A DNA stretch of 29,166 bases from JACZWL01 sp046756445 (GTDB taxonomy: Bacteria > Pseudomonadota > Gammaproteobacteria > Steroidobacterales > Woeseiaceae), in the NCBI GenBank assembly GCA_046756445.1, contig JBHHWI010000024.1:1-29166 (forward strand), written 5' to 3'. Both the position numbers and the translations under genes were made by a program. Within the stretch, counting starts at the first letter, position 1. Every line of letters starts with the position of its first letter. Shown here piece by piece: positions 1 through 7,561 of the stretch. A model generated the notes under the pieces. The model worked only from the letters and a program-made list of their open reading frames with translations. It was not told the DNA's origin and ran no database searches.

Positions 1-375
1 CTAGGGTACTTCCGTGAGCGTTCCCGGTTCAATATTTTCTTTCTGTTCTTCGGCTTGTCCGTCGGGCTGTCGGCCTTCCTGCCGCACAAACCCTTTATTG
101 ACGGCAGGCCGTTTTCCGAACTGCTGGATCAATGGCACAGTGCTTTGGCGACCCTGGCGGGGTTTTCGGCCGTGGCCGCATTCGTATTGAAGGCGATTCG
201 CGGGAGCACAACCGGGCACAGGATCATCTACGGCTCAATCGCAGCCGCTTATACCATTCTTCCGATCGGCATGTTCGCGCTACCTCAATATCTGGGGCTG
301 TTTCAGCGCATCATATTTGGCAGCTTTATACTATGGGTATTGATTGACCGGCGGGATGACTATTTGGGTGACTGA
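1..375 (+). CDS. DUF998-like integral membrane protein, 5' end outside window
   Basis: The frame is open from the first base, so the true start lies upstream; 124 codons remain before the TGA at 373-375. The visible part has about four hydrophobic segments and a conserved-looking 'QWHSALATLAG' stretch preceding a membrane helix, then basic residues and two more helices. This pattern resembles DUF998 membrane proteins, a family of unknown function usually near 200 residues with six helices, of which this would be the C-terminal half. The family call is from pattern memory and moderate. The next gene starts two bases after its stop, suggesting co-transcription. Confidence 0.6.
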   Translation, partial: LGYFRERSRFNIFFLFFGLSVGLSAFLPHKPFIDGRPFSELLDQWHSALATLAGFSAVAAFVLKAIRGSTTGHRIIYGSIAAAYTILPIGMFALPQYLGLFQRIIFGSFILWVLIDRRDDYLGD

Positions 376-377
376 GC

Positions 378-716
378 ATGCGTAGCATATTTTACCTTCT
401 GATATCTATCACGATCTCCGCGTGTTCGGGGCCAATAGGCGAGAAGTTTCAGGATGTCGATTCGATCGCCCTGTCGGAGACCTGGGACGACTGGGTAGTG
501 GTCGGTCGTTTCGGTCCGAACGGACCATTCAAGGTGGTCAACATCAAGGAATGCGAGTACAGCGAACCGTGCAGCTTTTCACACGACGGGCAAGGACATA
601 CGTATAGCAATTTCCTCGGTTACAAGCTGACAATTCTGCGACTAGAAAGCCCGAACGGCGAAGTATCCCATGTCGTGCTGAGAAGCGAGAACAAGGAATA
701 TGGCAGCAATTATTAG
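378..716 (+). CDS. Small predicted lipoprotein of unknown function
   Basis: A 112-residue protein with a short lipoprotein signal: two basic-side residues, a hydrophobic stretch, then the lipobox 'ISAC' with the lipidated Cys at residue 16. The mature part is acidic, with Trp residues in 'ETWDDWVVVGRFG' and two Cys in 'KECEYSEPC' that could form a disulfide. No family is recognised. It should be exported and anchored in the inner or outer membrane. The start is two bases after the upstream stop and fits tight packing in the cluster. Confidence 0.6.
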   Translation: MRSIFYLLISITISACSGPIGEKFQDVDSIALSETWDDWVVVGRFGPNGPFKVVNIKECEYSEPCSFSHDGQGHTYSNFLGYKLTILRLESPNGEVSHVVLRSENKEYGSNY

Positions 717-734
717 AATCTGTCGGTTCCGGCG

Positions 735-1175
735 ATGACGGACGAGTTTCTGGAAGCCGCGATAGACGAAGCGCGGGAGGGGCTGAAAACCGGAGGCATT
801 CCGATCGGCTCGGTGCTGGTGATAAACGGTGAAATTGTCGGGCGTGGCCACAACAAGAGAGTCCAGCAAGGCAGCGTCGTTTTGCACGCGGAGATGGACT
901 GCCTCGAGAATGCCGGGCGGCTGGCGGCCGCGGACTACCAGCGGTCGATCCTTTACTCGACATTATCGCCATGCGATATGTGCAGCGGCGCAATCCTCTT
1001 GTACAGGATTCCGACTGTCGTTATCGGGGAAAACCGGACGTTTCGGGGACCGGAGGACTACCTGCGATCACGGGGCACTCGGCTGGACGTCATTGACAGC
1101 GCGGCGTGCTTCGATCTGATGCAGGACTTCATCCGGGAAAACGCCGCTCTGTGGGATGAAGACATCGGCGAGTAG
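735..1175 (+). CDS. Cytosine deaminase, yeast Fcy1 type
   Basis: A zinc-dependent deaminase that should convert cytosine to uracil in the cytoplasm for pyrimidine salvage. The 146 residues carry the CDA signature: His51-Ala-Glu53 and 'SPCDMC' (Cys80, Cys83), with Glu53 as the proton shuttle. It matches yeast cytosine deaminase more specifically than tRNA adenosine or guanine deaminases: 'GRGHN' with Asn40 equals yeast Asn51, and the C-terminal 'W..DIGE' with Trp140 and Asp143 equals yeast Trp152 and Asp155, which contact the base. Yeast has HGE where this has HAE. The E. coli CodA cytosine deaminase is an unrelated amidohydrolase. Homology and residue matches are from memory of the yeast sequence. 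Confidence 0.88.
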   Translation: MTDEFLEAAIDEAREGLKTGGIPIGSVLVINGEIVGRGHNKRVQQGSVVLHAEMDCLENAGRLAAADYQRSILYSTLSPCDMCSGAILLYRIPTVVIGENRTFRGPEDYLRSRGTRLDVIDSAACFDLMQDFIRENAALWDEDIGE

Positions 1176-1185
1176 GAGATTGAGA

Positions 1186-1497
1186 ATGAACTGCATTGCG
1201 GTCGTCACCACAATTGGTAGCATCGATGAGGCGCAGTCGTTAGCTCGCGCCCTGGTCGAGCGCAAGCTGGCTGCCTGCGCGCAAATCTCGGAAATCGAGA
1301 GCTTCTACACGTGGAACGAGGCGGTGCAGAACGACAAGGAGTATCGCGTGTTGTTCAAAACGGTGAACGAACGGTACAAGGAAGTCGAGAACGCGATTCG
1401 GAACTTACACTCCTACGAGTTGCCGGCGATACATGCCATCGCTTTCGAGCACGTTTATGCCCCCTACGGAGAATGGATCGAGGCAAATGCCGGCTGA
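1186..1497 (+). CDS. cutA: CutA1 divalent-cation tolerance protein
   Basis: A small cytoplasmic protein of 103 residues that forms a ferredoxin-like trimer and is linked to divalent metal tolerance in E. coli; its biochemical role is unsettled. Diagnostic stretches are 'ALVERKLAACAQI', 'ESFYTW', 'EYRVLFKT' and 'LHSYELPAIHAI'. Length is normal for the family. I chose the ATG at 1186 over an earlier in-frame start at 1156 because it begins directly with the family's 'IAVVTT' strand and follows an AGGAG box at 1174-1178. It starts ten bases after the deaminase stop. Confidence 0.92.
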   Translation: MNCIAVVTTIGSIDEAQSLARALVERKLAACAQISEIESFYTWNEAVQNDKEYRVLFKTVNERYKEVENAIRNLHSYELPAIHAIAFEHVYAPYGEWIEANAG

Positions 1498-1503
1498 CAC
1501 CCG

Positions 1504-2076
1504 ATGAGACTGGATCCGATCGAAAACCCCGGTAACATCATGTCCAGGATTGCTTACTGGATCTCCAGGCGCCGGTTCGGAAAGGTCATCACGCCACTGA
1601 AGGTCGTCTACGCGCGCAGTCCGGGCCTGATGTGGGTATCGCAGCAAATCGAGAAAACAATGGGCGGGCGGCTCAGCCTGGACACGACGCTGGTCACCCT
1701 GATCAAGGCACACCTCTCGATGCTGAATGGCTGCGGTTTCTGCGAGGACATAGCGCTGGCCATGGCCGTGCAGAAGCGGCTGGGACTGGACAAGTTTCGC
1801 CATCTCGATCGCTTCAGGGAGAGCGGGGCATTCACCGAGCGGGAGAAGGCGGCCCTGTCATACGTGGAGGAAGCAAACAGCGGTGAGGTCAGGGATTCGA
1901 CTTTTGACAATCTCAGGCGCCACTTCGACGAACGAGAGATTGTCGAGATCACCTGGGTCCAGGCTGCCGAAGCCTACTACAACGCATTATCGATCCCGCT
2001 TGAAATCGGATCGGACGGCCTTCAAAGTCTGGCGGCGAACTCTGCAGCCGGAGGCAGGTCCCATGACCGAACCTGA
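1504..2076 (+). CDS. Carboxymuconolactone decarboxylase/AhpD-family protein
   Basis: A 190-residue all-helical protein of the CMD/AhpD-like fold. The marker is 'LNGCGFCEDIALAMA', in which the CxxC sits in the helix used by AhpD-like peroxidase-linked disulfide reductases; the usual trailing His of the ExxxCxxCxxxH motif is not obvious. A second hallmark is 'FTEREKAALSYVEEAN', typical of the helix after the active site. Likely role is thiol-based redox chemistry, but family members vary. An alternative start is the ATG at 1540. The end overlaps the next gene by 14 bases. Confidence 0.8.
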   Translation: MRLDPIENPGNIMSRIAYWISRRRFGKVITPLKVVYARSPGLMWVSQQIEKTMGGRLSLDTTLVTLIKAHLSMLNGCGFCEDIALAMAVQKRLGLDKFRHLDRFRESGAFTEREKAALSYVEEANSGEVRDSTFDNLRRHFDEREIVEITWVQAAEAYYNALSIPLEIGSDGLQSLAANSAAGGRSHDRT

Positions 2077-2458
2077 TCGCATGCAATGGAACCTCGGCGG
2101 TTGGCTGGGCGCGCAACTCGGCGGATCCGTCTGGATCCTTGTTGCCGGCATTCTGTCTCTCCGCGCCGACGTCAATGCGGCGCTGGTCGTCATCGGCCTG
2201 TTTATTCTGGCTAACCTCATCGGCCTGGCAATTTGGCGGCACAGGGAAAGGCTTTCCGCGTACGCCGGCATCCAGTTGTTCCTGCCCGTCCTGCTGGTAG
2301 TCGGGCTGGCCGCCGTGTATACGATGGAGCGCGCGGGAATCTACGAGACCATTCAGGTCGGGGGGTCCGTCTCGGCCGGATCAACCTACGGTATTCTGGT
2401 CCTCGTCGTTCTCGGCCTCATGCTCATGTTTCACTTTCGGTTTCGCCGGAAACGCTGA
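2063..2458 (+). CDS. Small four-helix membrane protein, function unknown
   Basis: A 131-residue protein with four predicted transmembrane helices (about residues 10-30, 34-55, 65-85 and 102-124) and a basic C-terminus 'FRFRRKR', which by the positive-inside rule should face the cytoplasm. The ATG at 2063 is preceded by GGAGG at 2050-2054 and overlaps the upstream gene by 14 bases. An earlier in-frame start at 1883 would give a non-hydrophobic N-terminus read out of frame through the CMD gene, so I rejected it. No family recognised. Confidence 0.7.
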   Translation: MTEPDRMQWNLGGWLGAQLGGSVWILVAGILSLRADVNAALVVIGLFILANLIGLAIWRHRERLSAYAGIQLFLPVLLVVGLAAVYTMERAGIYETIQVGGSVSAGSTYGILVLVVLGLMLMFHFRFRRKR

Positions 2459-2472
2459 ATTTGGAGAGCACC

Positions 2473-2964
2473 GTGGACAGACAAAGAACCGCACCATACG
2501 AGTTCGTGCGCATAGTGGTGATGTTGGCGACTCTGGGCAGCCTTACCATGATTTGCGCCTATCTCGTGATTTCGTCTTTTGGTGGATCATTCGCGGCAGG
2601 CGTACGTAGCACGGCTGGCGTTCTGCTGCCACTTGTGGTCGGTGGTTTCGTTGCAGTATTCAATCGCAGCCTTTTCGATCGGCTCTCATCCGTTCCGGTT
2701 GTACCGGCCTTCATCATTGCGCTTGTATTCGGCGTGCTGATCATGGTGCTGATCCGAAACCTGGATTCGCTCCGATTTGCCCCGATTTCCGAATTGATCA
2801 TATCGTCAGGTTTATCGGCCCTGCTATACGCCCCGGGGGCATTGCGAGGCTTTATGAATGCGTCAGGTGGCAGTGATCATTGGGTGGCCTATTATTTCGG
2901 CATAGTCTCGGGAATGCTGGGTTATCTCGTATTCATGGGATATCCGTTCGGTCAGGCGGCCTGA
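2473..2964 (+). CDS. Small membrane protein, function unknown
   Basis: A 163-residue protein starting at GTG 2473, chosen because GGAG lies at 2463-2466 with six bases of spacing; the longer in-frame reading from 2233 only shadows the preceding gene. Hydrophobic segments lie near residues 12-32, 38-56, 71-92, about 105-120 and 135-155. Near the third helix are short polar linkers ('NRSLFDRLS', 'RNLDSLRFAP'). No recognised motif. It follows another small membrane protein by 14 bases and the two may act together, which is inference. Confidence 0.65.
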   Translation: MDRQRTAPYEFVRIVVMLATLGSLTMICAYLVISSFGGSFAAGVRSTAGVLLPLVVGGFVAVFNRSLFDRLSSVPVVPAFIIALVFGVLIMVLIRNLDSLRFAPISELIISSGLSALLYAPGALRGFMNASGGSDHWVAYYFGIVSGMLGYLVFMGYPFGQAA

Positions 2965-3041
2965 GCAAAGATTCAATCGGGTATGCTCCGCAGGCGAATG
3001 TCTCGAGTCTCAAAGCACGAACCGGACAGGCGGAGAACTTC

Positions 3042-3512
3042 GTGAACTGCGCGATACGGGAAGCAAGGCCAGCGGACAGTGACGCCATCCTGGCGTTGAT
3101 GCCCCGGCTGGCGGCATTCGACATTCCTGACTCCCGGACTCCGGAGCAGCTCTGGCAGGATGACGCAAAGTTGCTTCGCGAATGGACCAAGGGAAATGTC
3201 GAGGAATGCCTCGTACACGTTGCAGAAAACGCCGACGGCGAGATTCTGGGGTTTACGATCGTCCGGCTTCGCCCCGAACCGCTCAGCCACGAGCCCAGCG
3301 GACACCTTGAGACAATTGCCGTGGATGACCGCGCGGAGGGCAAAGGGATCGGCCAGGCGCTTCTCTCGGCGGCGGAAGAAGCGGCCAGGGACCGCGGCGC
3401 GCAAACGATGACACTTAACGTAATCTCCACCAACTCGCGCGCGCGGCGATTCTATGAGCGGTCGGGTTACGACGGTGAGCTTATCAGGTATATAAAACGA
3501 ATCGGAAACTGA
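3042..3512 (+). CDS. GNAT-family N-acetyltransferase
   Basis: A 156-residue single-domain GNAT that would transfer an acetyl group from acetyl-CoA to an unknown amine. The N-terminal 'IREARPADSDAILALMPRL' is the usual first strand and helix. The CoA pyrophosphate loop is 'DDRAEGKGIGQALL' (motif A, R-x-x-G-x-G), followed by 'LNVISTNSRARRFYERSGY', the typical motif B. I chose GTG 3042 because GGAG sits at 3032-3035 with six bases of spacing and the family fold begins at once; an upstream in-frame start at 2880 lies inside the previous gene. Substrate cannot be predicted. Confidence 0.88.
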   Translation: MNCAIREARPADSDAILALMPRLAAFDIPDSRTPEQLWQDDAKLLREWTKGNVEECLVHVAENADGEILGFTIVRLRPEPLSHEPSGHLETIAVDDRAEGKGIGQALLSAAEEAARDRGAQTMTLNVISTNSRARRFYERSGYDGELIRYIKRIGN

Positions 3513-3536
3513 TATTCTGCATGGCAGGAGGCAGCC

Positions 3537-4076
3537 ATGTTGTACGCCGCGCACGGCTCGAATCTACATCCGGTACGTCTGTCGATCAGGTTACCCGGGT
3601 CCCGTTTTCTCGGAACCGGCGTCGTTGCCGGCAGAAAGCTCCGTTTCCATAAACGTAGCGTCGATCATTCCGGAAAGTGCAACATCGTCGAGGGCGACGA
3701 TCGTATCTATGTCTCCGTGTACGAGCTCAGTGAAGAGGAAAAGATGAAACTCGATGCGATCGAGGGAGTCGGCTCTGGTTATTCGGTGGAGACGATCGAC
3801 GTCCCGGGCTTCAGCGAATGCCTCACCTATGTCGCGGCTGCAACGCACATCGACGAGGCGCTTCGACCATACTCATGGTACAAGGAACTGGTATTGGCAG
3901 GGTGTGAGGCGCTCGGCTTTCCGGAAGGATACGTCACCATGATCCGAAACATCGGCGCGATCGATGATCCCGACGAGCAACGGCACGCGACCAACATGGG
4001 AATCGTCGAGAAGTTGCGACTGTCCGTGAACGGCGCATCAATAATAAATGGAAAACAATCATGGTCAGGAAAATAG
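3537..4076 (+). CDS. Gamma-glutamylcyclotransferase-like (AIG2/GGCT fold) protein
   Basis: A 179-residue protein of the gamma-glutamylcyclotransferase-like fold, whose members release 5-oxoproline from gamma-glutamyl compounds. It has the N-terminal loop 'AAHGSNLHPVRL' (usually YGSN; the first position is His here), 'RKLRFHK', 'GKCNIVEG', 'VYELSEEEKMKLDAIEG' and 'GY'. The Glu in 'DAIEGVGSGY' corresponds to the catalytic Glu of the family. The ATG at 3537 has an AGGAGG box at 3526-3531. The C-terminal 40 residues are longer than the minimal domain. The end overlaps the next gene by 16 bases. Confidence 0.82.
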   Translation: MLYAAHGSNLHPVRLSIRLPGSRFLGTGVVAGRKLRFHKRSVDHSGKCNIVEGDDRIYVSVYELSEEEKMKLDAIEGVGSGYSVETIDVPGFSECLTYVAAATHIDEALRPYSWYKELVLAGCEALGFPEGYVTMIRNIGAIDDPDEQRHATNMGIVEKLRLSVNGASIINGKQSWSGK

Positions 4077-4480
4077 CGGCGGCGGCGCTCGGTATTATCA
4101 CGGCGGGTTTGATCGTATGGATCGTCGAGGCGCTCGGTCACGCCGTCTACCCGGTTCCACCCGATCTCGACATGAGCGCTCCGGAGCAATTCCGGGATTA
4201 CATTGCGGCATTGCCACCGGGCGCTTTTCTTTTCGTGCTTGCGGCCTGGCTGCTGGGCACGCTGGGCGGAGGGATGCTTGCATGCTTCATAGCCGGGGAA
4301 AAGCCCTTTGTCTATGCAACGATCGTCGGTGCCTTCATACTTATTGCGACCGTCGTCAATCTGGTCATGCTGCCCCATCCGTTATGGTTTTCAGCCACGG
4401 CCGTTCTCGCAATTGCAGTCATGACTTATCTGACCGGACTCGCCGCCTCATCGCAGGCAAGGTTCGGCGGCGGAAATTAG
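4061..4480 (+). CDS. Four-helix membrane protein, function unknown
   Basis: A 139-residue protein with four clear hydrophobic segments: residues 5-25, about 52-75, 82-103 and 109-128. The loop after helix 1 holds 'ALGHAVYPVPPDLDM', suggestive of an exported Pro-rich loop. This resembles small uncharacterised membrane proteins seen in many proteobacteria, but I cannot name the family. It overlaps the GGCT-like gene by 16 bases and is followed four bases later by the MAPEG gene, so translation is likely coupled on both sides. Confidence 0.68.
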   Translation: MVRKIAAAALGIITAGLIVWIVEALGHAVYPVPPDLDMSAPEQFRDYIAALPPGAFLFVLAAWLLGTLGGGMLACFIAGEKPFVYATIVGAFILIATVVNLVMLPHPLWFSATAVLAIAVMTYLTGLAASSQARFGGGN

Positions 4481-4484
4481 GCCG

Positions 4485-4895
4485 ATGGCCGTACTCTACC
4501 CGACATTCGCCCTGGCCGGACTGACACTCTTTTGTGTGTTTCGGATGGGATTTGCGCGATTCTCCGCCGTTCGTCGCGGCGAGATCGACGGACGTTTTTT
4601 TCGAGTGTACAAGGACTATGAAGAGCCCGAACACCTGCGTGTCCTGTCACGCCACGTGATCAACCTGTATGAGGCCCCTGTCCTCTTTTACGTCATCTCG
4701 ATAATCGCTTATGTCACGGAGTCGGTGACTTCACTGATAATCGCGCTGGCCTGGCTTTACGTGGGGCTTCGATACGTCCACAGTTACATACATACAACGT
4801 CGAACAAGGCACTACACCGGTTTCGCGTGTTTGCAGCCAGCCAGGCTGTGCTTGCCGTGCTATGGCTGGTAGTCCTCGCGGGCCTGGTGTCATGA
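4485..4895 (+). CDS. MAPEG-family membrane protein
   Basis: A 136-residue four-helix protein of the MAPEG family (membrane-associated proteins in eicosanoid and glutathione metabolism), trimeric membrane enzymes that often use glutathione. The hallmark is the helix 'HVINLYEAPVLFYVISI' (residues 57-73), followed by 'LYVGLRYVHSYIHTTSNKALHRF', which contains the Arg/His/Asn positions near the glutathione site. Bacterial members are mostly uncharacterised, so glutathione transferase or peroxidase activity is only a possibility. A gap of four bases separates it from the preceding gene. Confidence 0.88.
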   Translation: MAVLYPTFALAGLTLFCVFRMGFARFSAVRRGEIDGRFFRVYKDYEEPEHLRVLSRHVINLYEAPVLFYVISIIAYVTESVTSLIIALAWLYVGLRYVHSYIHTTSNKALHRFRVFAASQAVLAVLWLVVLAGLVS

Positions 4896-4908
4896 ATGGA
4901 GCCGAAAA

Positions 4909-5232
4909 ATGCAAACAACAATCGTTCGCTACAAAGTGAAGGCCGACCGTGCCGAAGAAAACAGGGAATTCATTCGGGACGTATTCAGAGAACTCCACGA
5001 CAATAAGCCCGATGGGTTGCGGTATGTATCTTTCAACCTGGATGACGGCTTGAGTTTCGTGCACGTTGCCGTCATCGAGACTCCGGACGGCGGCAACCCG
5101 CTGCAGGAAACCGATTCATTCAGGAAATTCATCGCCGAGATACAGGACCGTTGCGACGAACCACCCGTCCCGACCAAGGCGGAAATCGTTGGCTCCTATC
5201 GCCTCTTCTGGGAGCGTGAGCTCGGCGATTGA
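4909..5232 (+). CDS. Antibiotic biosynthesis monooxygenase-like (dimeric alpha/beta barrel) protein
   Basis: A 107-residue cytoplasmic protein beginning with a strand 'TTIVRYKVKADRAEENREFIRDVFREL' and later 'RYVSFNLDDGLSFVHVAVIET', a beta-alpha-beta-beta order typical of the dimeric alpha/beta barrel (ABM) superfamily. These small proteins can act as monooxygenases or isomerases without cofactors, but no catalytic residue can be fixed here. The start ATG at 4909 follows a purine-rich GGAG at 4898-4901. It sits between the MAPEG and DCC genes in the same transcriptional run. Confidence 0.6.
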   Translation: MQTTIVRYKVKADRAEENREFIRDVFRELHDNKPDGLRYVSFNLDDGLSFVHVAVIETPDGGNPLQETDSFRKFIAEIQDRCDEPPVPTKAEIVGSYRLFWERELGD

Positions 5233-5241
5233 GATTCTGCG

Positions 5242-5652
5242 ATGACAGGCCCGGGTAGCGTATTTCTGGTCTACGACAAGAACTGCCCGGTCTGCGACTA
5301 TTACTGCAATCTGGTCAGGATCCGCGAGTCGGTCGGCGATCTCGTGCTGGTGGACGCGCGGGACCCGGGTCCCCTGATGGACGAGATTACCAAAGCCCGG
5401 CTCGATATCGATCAGGGAATGGTCCTCAAAGTCGGGGACCGGATGTACTACGGATCCGACGCAATACATACGCTTGCGATCATGGGAACCCGATCCGGCG
5501 TCTTCAATCGACTGACCTACTGGTGCTTCAGGTCGCGAGCCGTGTCACAAGTCATTTATCCGATATTGCGCGCGGGCCGTAACCTGTTGCTGAAGCTTCT
5601 GCGAAAGACGAAAATCAACAACCTTGCGCTCGAGAATAATGATCGTTTCTGA
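5242..5652 (+). CDS. DCC family (DUF393) thiol-disulfide oxidoreductase-like protein
   Basis: A 136-residue protein with the N-terminal signature 'LVYDKNCPVCDYYCNLVR', the thioredoxin-like CxxC (Cys-Pro-Val-Cys) of the DUF393/DCC family, followed by 'LVLVDARDPG' and 'GMVLKVGDRMYYGSDAIHTLA', matching the family's second strand pair and the 'G..A...L' helix. Later 'LTYWCFRSRAVSQVIYPILRAGRNLLLKLL' is an amphipathic or membrane-associated segment typical of the family. Redox partner unknown. Start nine bases after the ABM-like stop. Confidence 0.85.
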   Translation: MTGPGSVFLVYDKNCPVCDYYCNLVRIRESVGDLVLVDARDPGPLMDEITKARLDIDQGMVLKVGDRMYYGSDAIHTLAIMGTRSGVFNRLTYWCFRSRAVSQVIYPILRAGRNLLLKLLRKTKINNLALENNDRF

Positions 5653-5724
5653 ACGCACGACGAGTAGCACCCGATGCCGGAACGCGATGACAAGTCCCGA
5701 GTGCGAAGCTGACGAACGGAATCC

Positions 5725-6495
5725 GTGAGAAGCAGGACAACATTCCTCCTGGCGCTGTCCGGCGCCCTGATTGGCGCGTTCTTTTTCGTCGATCCGATCC
5801 CGCAGGACCCTTCGTATCACGCATTCGCCGATACGCGGCCGATGCTTGGCATTCCCAATTTCTGGAATGTTGCATCCAACATTCCGTTTCTGCTGGTCGG
5901 CGGAGCCGGGCTTTACACTCTTGCGTCCGGGAAATCTGCCGGCATGTTGCCCGATCTCTCCCCGGCCTACGCGGTTTTCTTTGCCGGAATTGTCCTGACC
6001 GGTGTCGGCTCGGCGTATTACCACTACAGCCCCACCGACAGCACCCTGGTATGGGACCGGCTGTCGATGACGATCGGGTTCATGGGGCTGTTCACAATAA
6101 TAGTCGGCGAACACGTGTCCCGAACGGCGGCGAGACGCCTGCTGATTCCATTGCTGGTCGTCGGCGCCGCTTCGGTCGTGTATTGGAGCGTAACGGAGGA
6201 ACGGGGATCGGGGGATCTCCGGCCTTATGCAATCGTGCAGTTTCTGCCCATGCTGCTGATCCCCCTGATCCTGCTGATGTACCGTTCCGTTTTTGGCAGC
6301 GTTACATTCCTTTGGGTCGTCATACTCCTCTATGCGTTCTCCAAGCTGTTCGAGTACTTCGACGCTGCGGTGTTCGGATTCGGCGAACTAATCAGCGGGC
6401 ATTCGCTCAAACATATCGTCGCGGCGATGGCCCCTCTCGCCGTTCTCCATGGCCTCAACAGCCGCCGTCCATTTGATGAGGTTGCGCGATCATGA
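5725..6495 (+). CDS. Ceramidase-family (CREST superfamily) seven-helix membrane hydrolase
   Basis: A 256-residue multi-pass protein of the alkaline ceramidase-like family (CREST superfamily of membrane metal hydrolases). Seen in the sequence: 'YHAFADTR' then 'GIPNFWNVASNIPFL' (residues 42-56); 'GVGSAYYHYSPTDSTLVWDRLSM' with Ser96, His100 and Asp111; and near the end 'GHSLKHIVAAMAP' with His226 and His230. These are the expected zinc ligands and catalytic Ser/Asp of the superfamily. Substrate could be ceramide or another amide/ester lipid; this organism is not shown to make sphingolipids. Translation starts with GTG at 5725. The stop overlaps the next ATG as ATGA. Confidence 0.85.
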   Translation: MRSRTTFLLALSGALIGAFFFVDPIPQDPSYHAFADTRPMLGIPNFWNVASNIPFLLVGGAGLYTLASGKSAGMLPDLSPAYAVFFAGIVLTGVGSAYYHYSPTDSTLVWDRLSMTIGFMGLFTIIVGEHVSRTAARRLLIPLLVVGAASVVYWSVTEERGSGDLRPYAIVQFLPMLLIPLILLMYRSVFGSVTFLWVVILLYAFSKLFEYFDAAVFGFGELISGHSLKHIVAAMAPLAVLHGLNSRRPFDEVARS

Positions 6496-6911
6496 ATTTC
6501 ACGGGAAGTTGTCATTGCGGAGGCATCGGTTTTCGTTACCAAACGGACATTGCGCCGGAGAACTGGTCAATCAGGGCCTGTCAATGCAGTTTCTGCCAGG
6601 CGCACGATGCCCTGAGCACCTCCGACCCGGCCGGTTTGATCGAATTCACCGCCGATGACGCGGATCTCCTGGTCCGTTACCGCTTCGGGCTAAAAACGGC
6701 GGACTTCCTGCTGTGCCGGCGCTGCGGCGTCTATATCGGTGCGCTGATAGACACCGGTCACGGCAAATTCGGCATCATCAACACGCATGCGCTGGCCGAG
6801 ACACCCGACAATCTCGCCGCCACCGAGCCGATGAGCTACGACACGGAAGACGTTGCCGGCCGGGTATCACGACGGGAGGAACGCTGGACTCCCGCCAGAC
6901 TGACTCTATAG
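6492..6911 (+). CDS. GFA (CENP-V/Mss4-like) zinc-binding family protein
   Basis: A 139-residue protein of the GFA family, named after glutathione-dependent formaldehyde-activating enzyme although most members have no proven activity. Metal ligands are visible as 'GSCHCGG' near the N-terminus, 'CQCSFCQAH' and 'LLCRRCGVYIG', giving the usual two zinc sites on a Mss4-like fold. It overlaps the ceramidase-family gene by four bases (ATGA), so the two are translationally coupled. It meets the TPMT gene tail to tail with a six-base overlap. A second GFA gene lies at 16508-16915. Confidence 0.9.
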   Translation: MNFTGSCHCGGIGFRYQTDIAPENWSIRACQCSFCQAHDALSTSDPAGLIEFTADDADLLVRYRFGLKTADFLLCRRCGVYIGALIDTGHGKFGIINTHALAETPDNLAATEPMSYDTEDVAGRVSRREERWTPARLTL

Positions 6912-7541
6912 AACCGACGACCACGCAGCCTCGAAGACTTCCGTCAAGCCGGCTGCCTTGAATTTCGGCGGGCAGTTATCGATGTCGTTGTGACGGCTGC
7001 AAAGCTCGAGGTCATTCCAGTAGGCATTCAGCTCATCCGGCATCACGGCATATGGTGGGCCGTCGGCTCGGGACTGAACGTACTCGAGCGTAATGACCAT
7101 CCGGTATGCCTCTTGTCTTAACAGTGTTTTTGTATGCGCGACGTAACGGGGGCGTTCATCGGCCGGCACGGCGACCAGCGCCCCCCGGTCATATAAGGCA
7201 TCGAACGGCTTCGACCTGAAACTGAAGTAGTCGCCGCAATAAAGCGTTATCGGACGGGAATTCGCGCGGTAGCGAACCAGACGTCCATCGCGGCGGGCTT
7301 CGCACTCGAGATCATTTTCGGCGAAGAAGGCCTCGACGGCGATTTGTGAAAGCTCTACCCCGGTCACGCGGAGGCCGCGATCCGCGAGCCAGATCATGTC
7401 CTGCGCTTTTCCGCAGAGCGGAACCAGCACCCGGCTGCCCTCTGCGAGGCCGGGCCAGTATCGCTTGAGGTTTGCGTTTCCCTGCGGCTCATGCCAGCCG
7501 ATACGACCCTGCTGCCAGCGCTCAAGCCACGGTTCGGCCAC
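6906..7541 (-). CDS. tpm: Thiopurine S-methyltransferase
   Basis: A 211-residue SAM-dependent methyltransferase of the bacterial TPMT family, which methylates thiopurines and in bacteria also selenium and tellurium compounds. Signature elements are the N-terminal 'WLERWQQGRIGWHEPQGN', the SAM loop 'VLVPLCGKAQDMIWLADRG' followed by 'VTGVELSQIAVEAFF', and 'LYDRGALVAVPADERPRYV'. Length is normal. The start is GTG at 7541 (reverse strand), fixed by the family N-terminus. It lies 20 bases downstream of the DoxX gene on the same strand, so they are probably co-transcribed. Confidence 0.93.
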   Translation of the reverse strand: MAEPWLERWQQGRIGWHEPQGNANLKRYWPGLAEGSRVLVPLCGKAQDMIWLADRGLRVTGVELSQIAVEAFFAENDLECEARRDGRLVRYRANSRPITLYCGDYFSFRSKPFDALYDRGALVAVPADERPRYVAHTKTLLRQEAYRMVITLEYVQSRADGPPYAVMPDELNAYWNDLELCSRHNDIDNCPPKFKAAGLTEVFEAAWSSVL

Positions 7542-7561
7542 CTTGACTTATGCAGGCCCCT

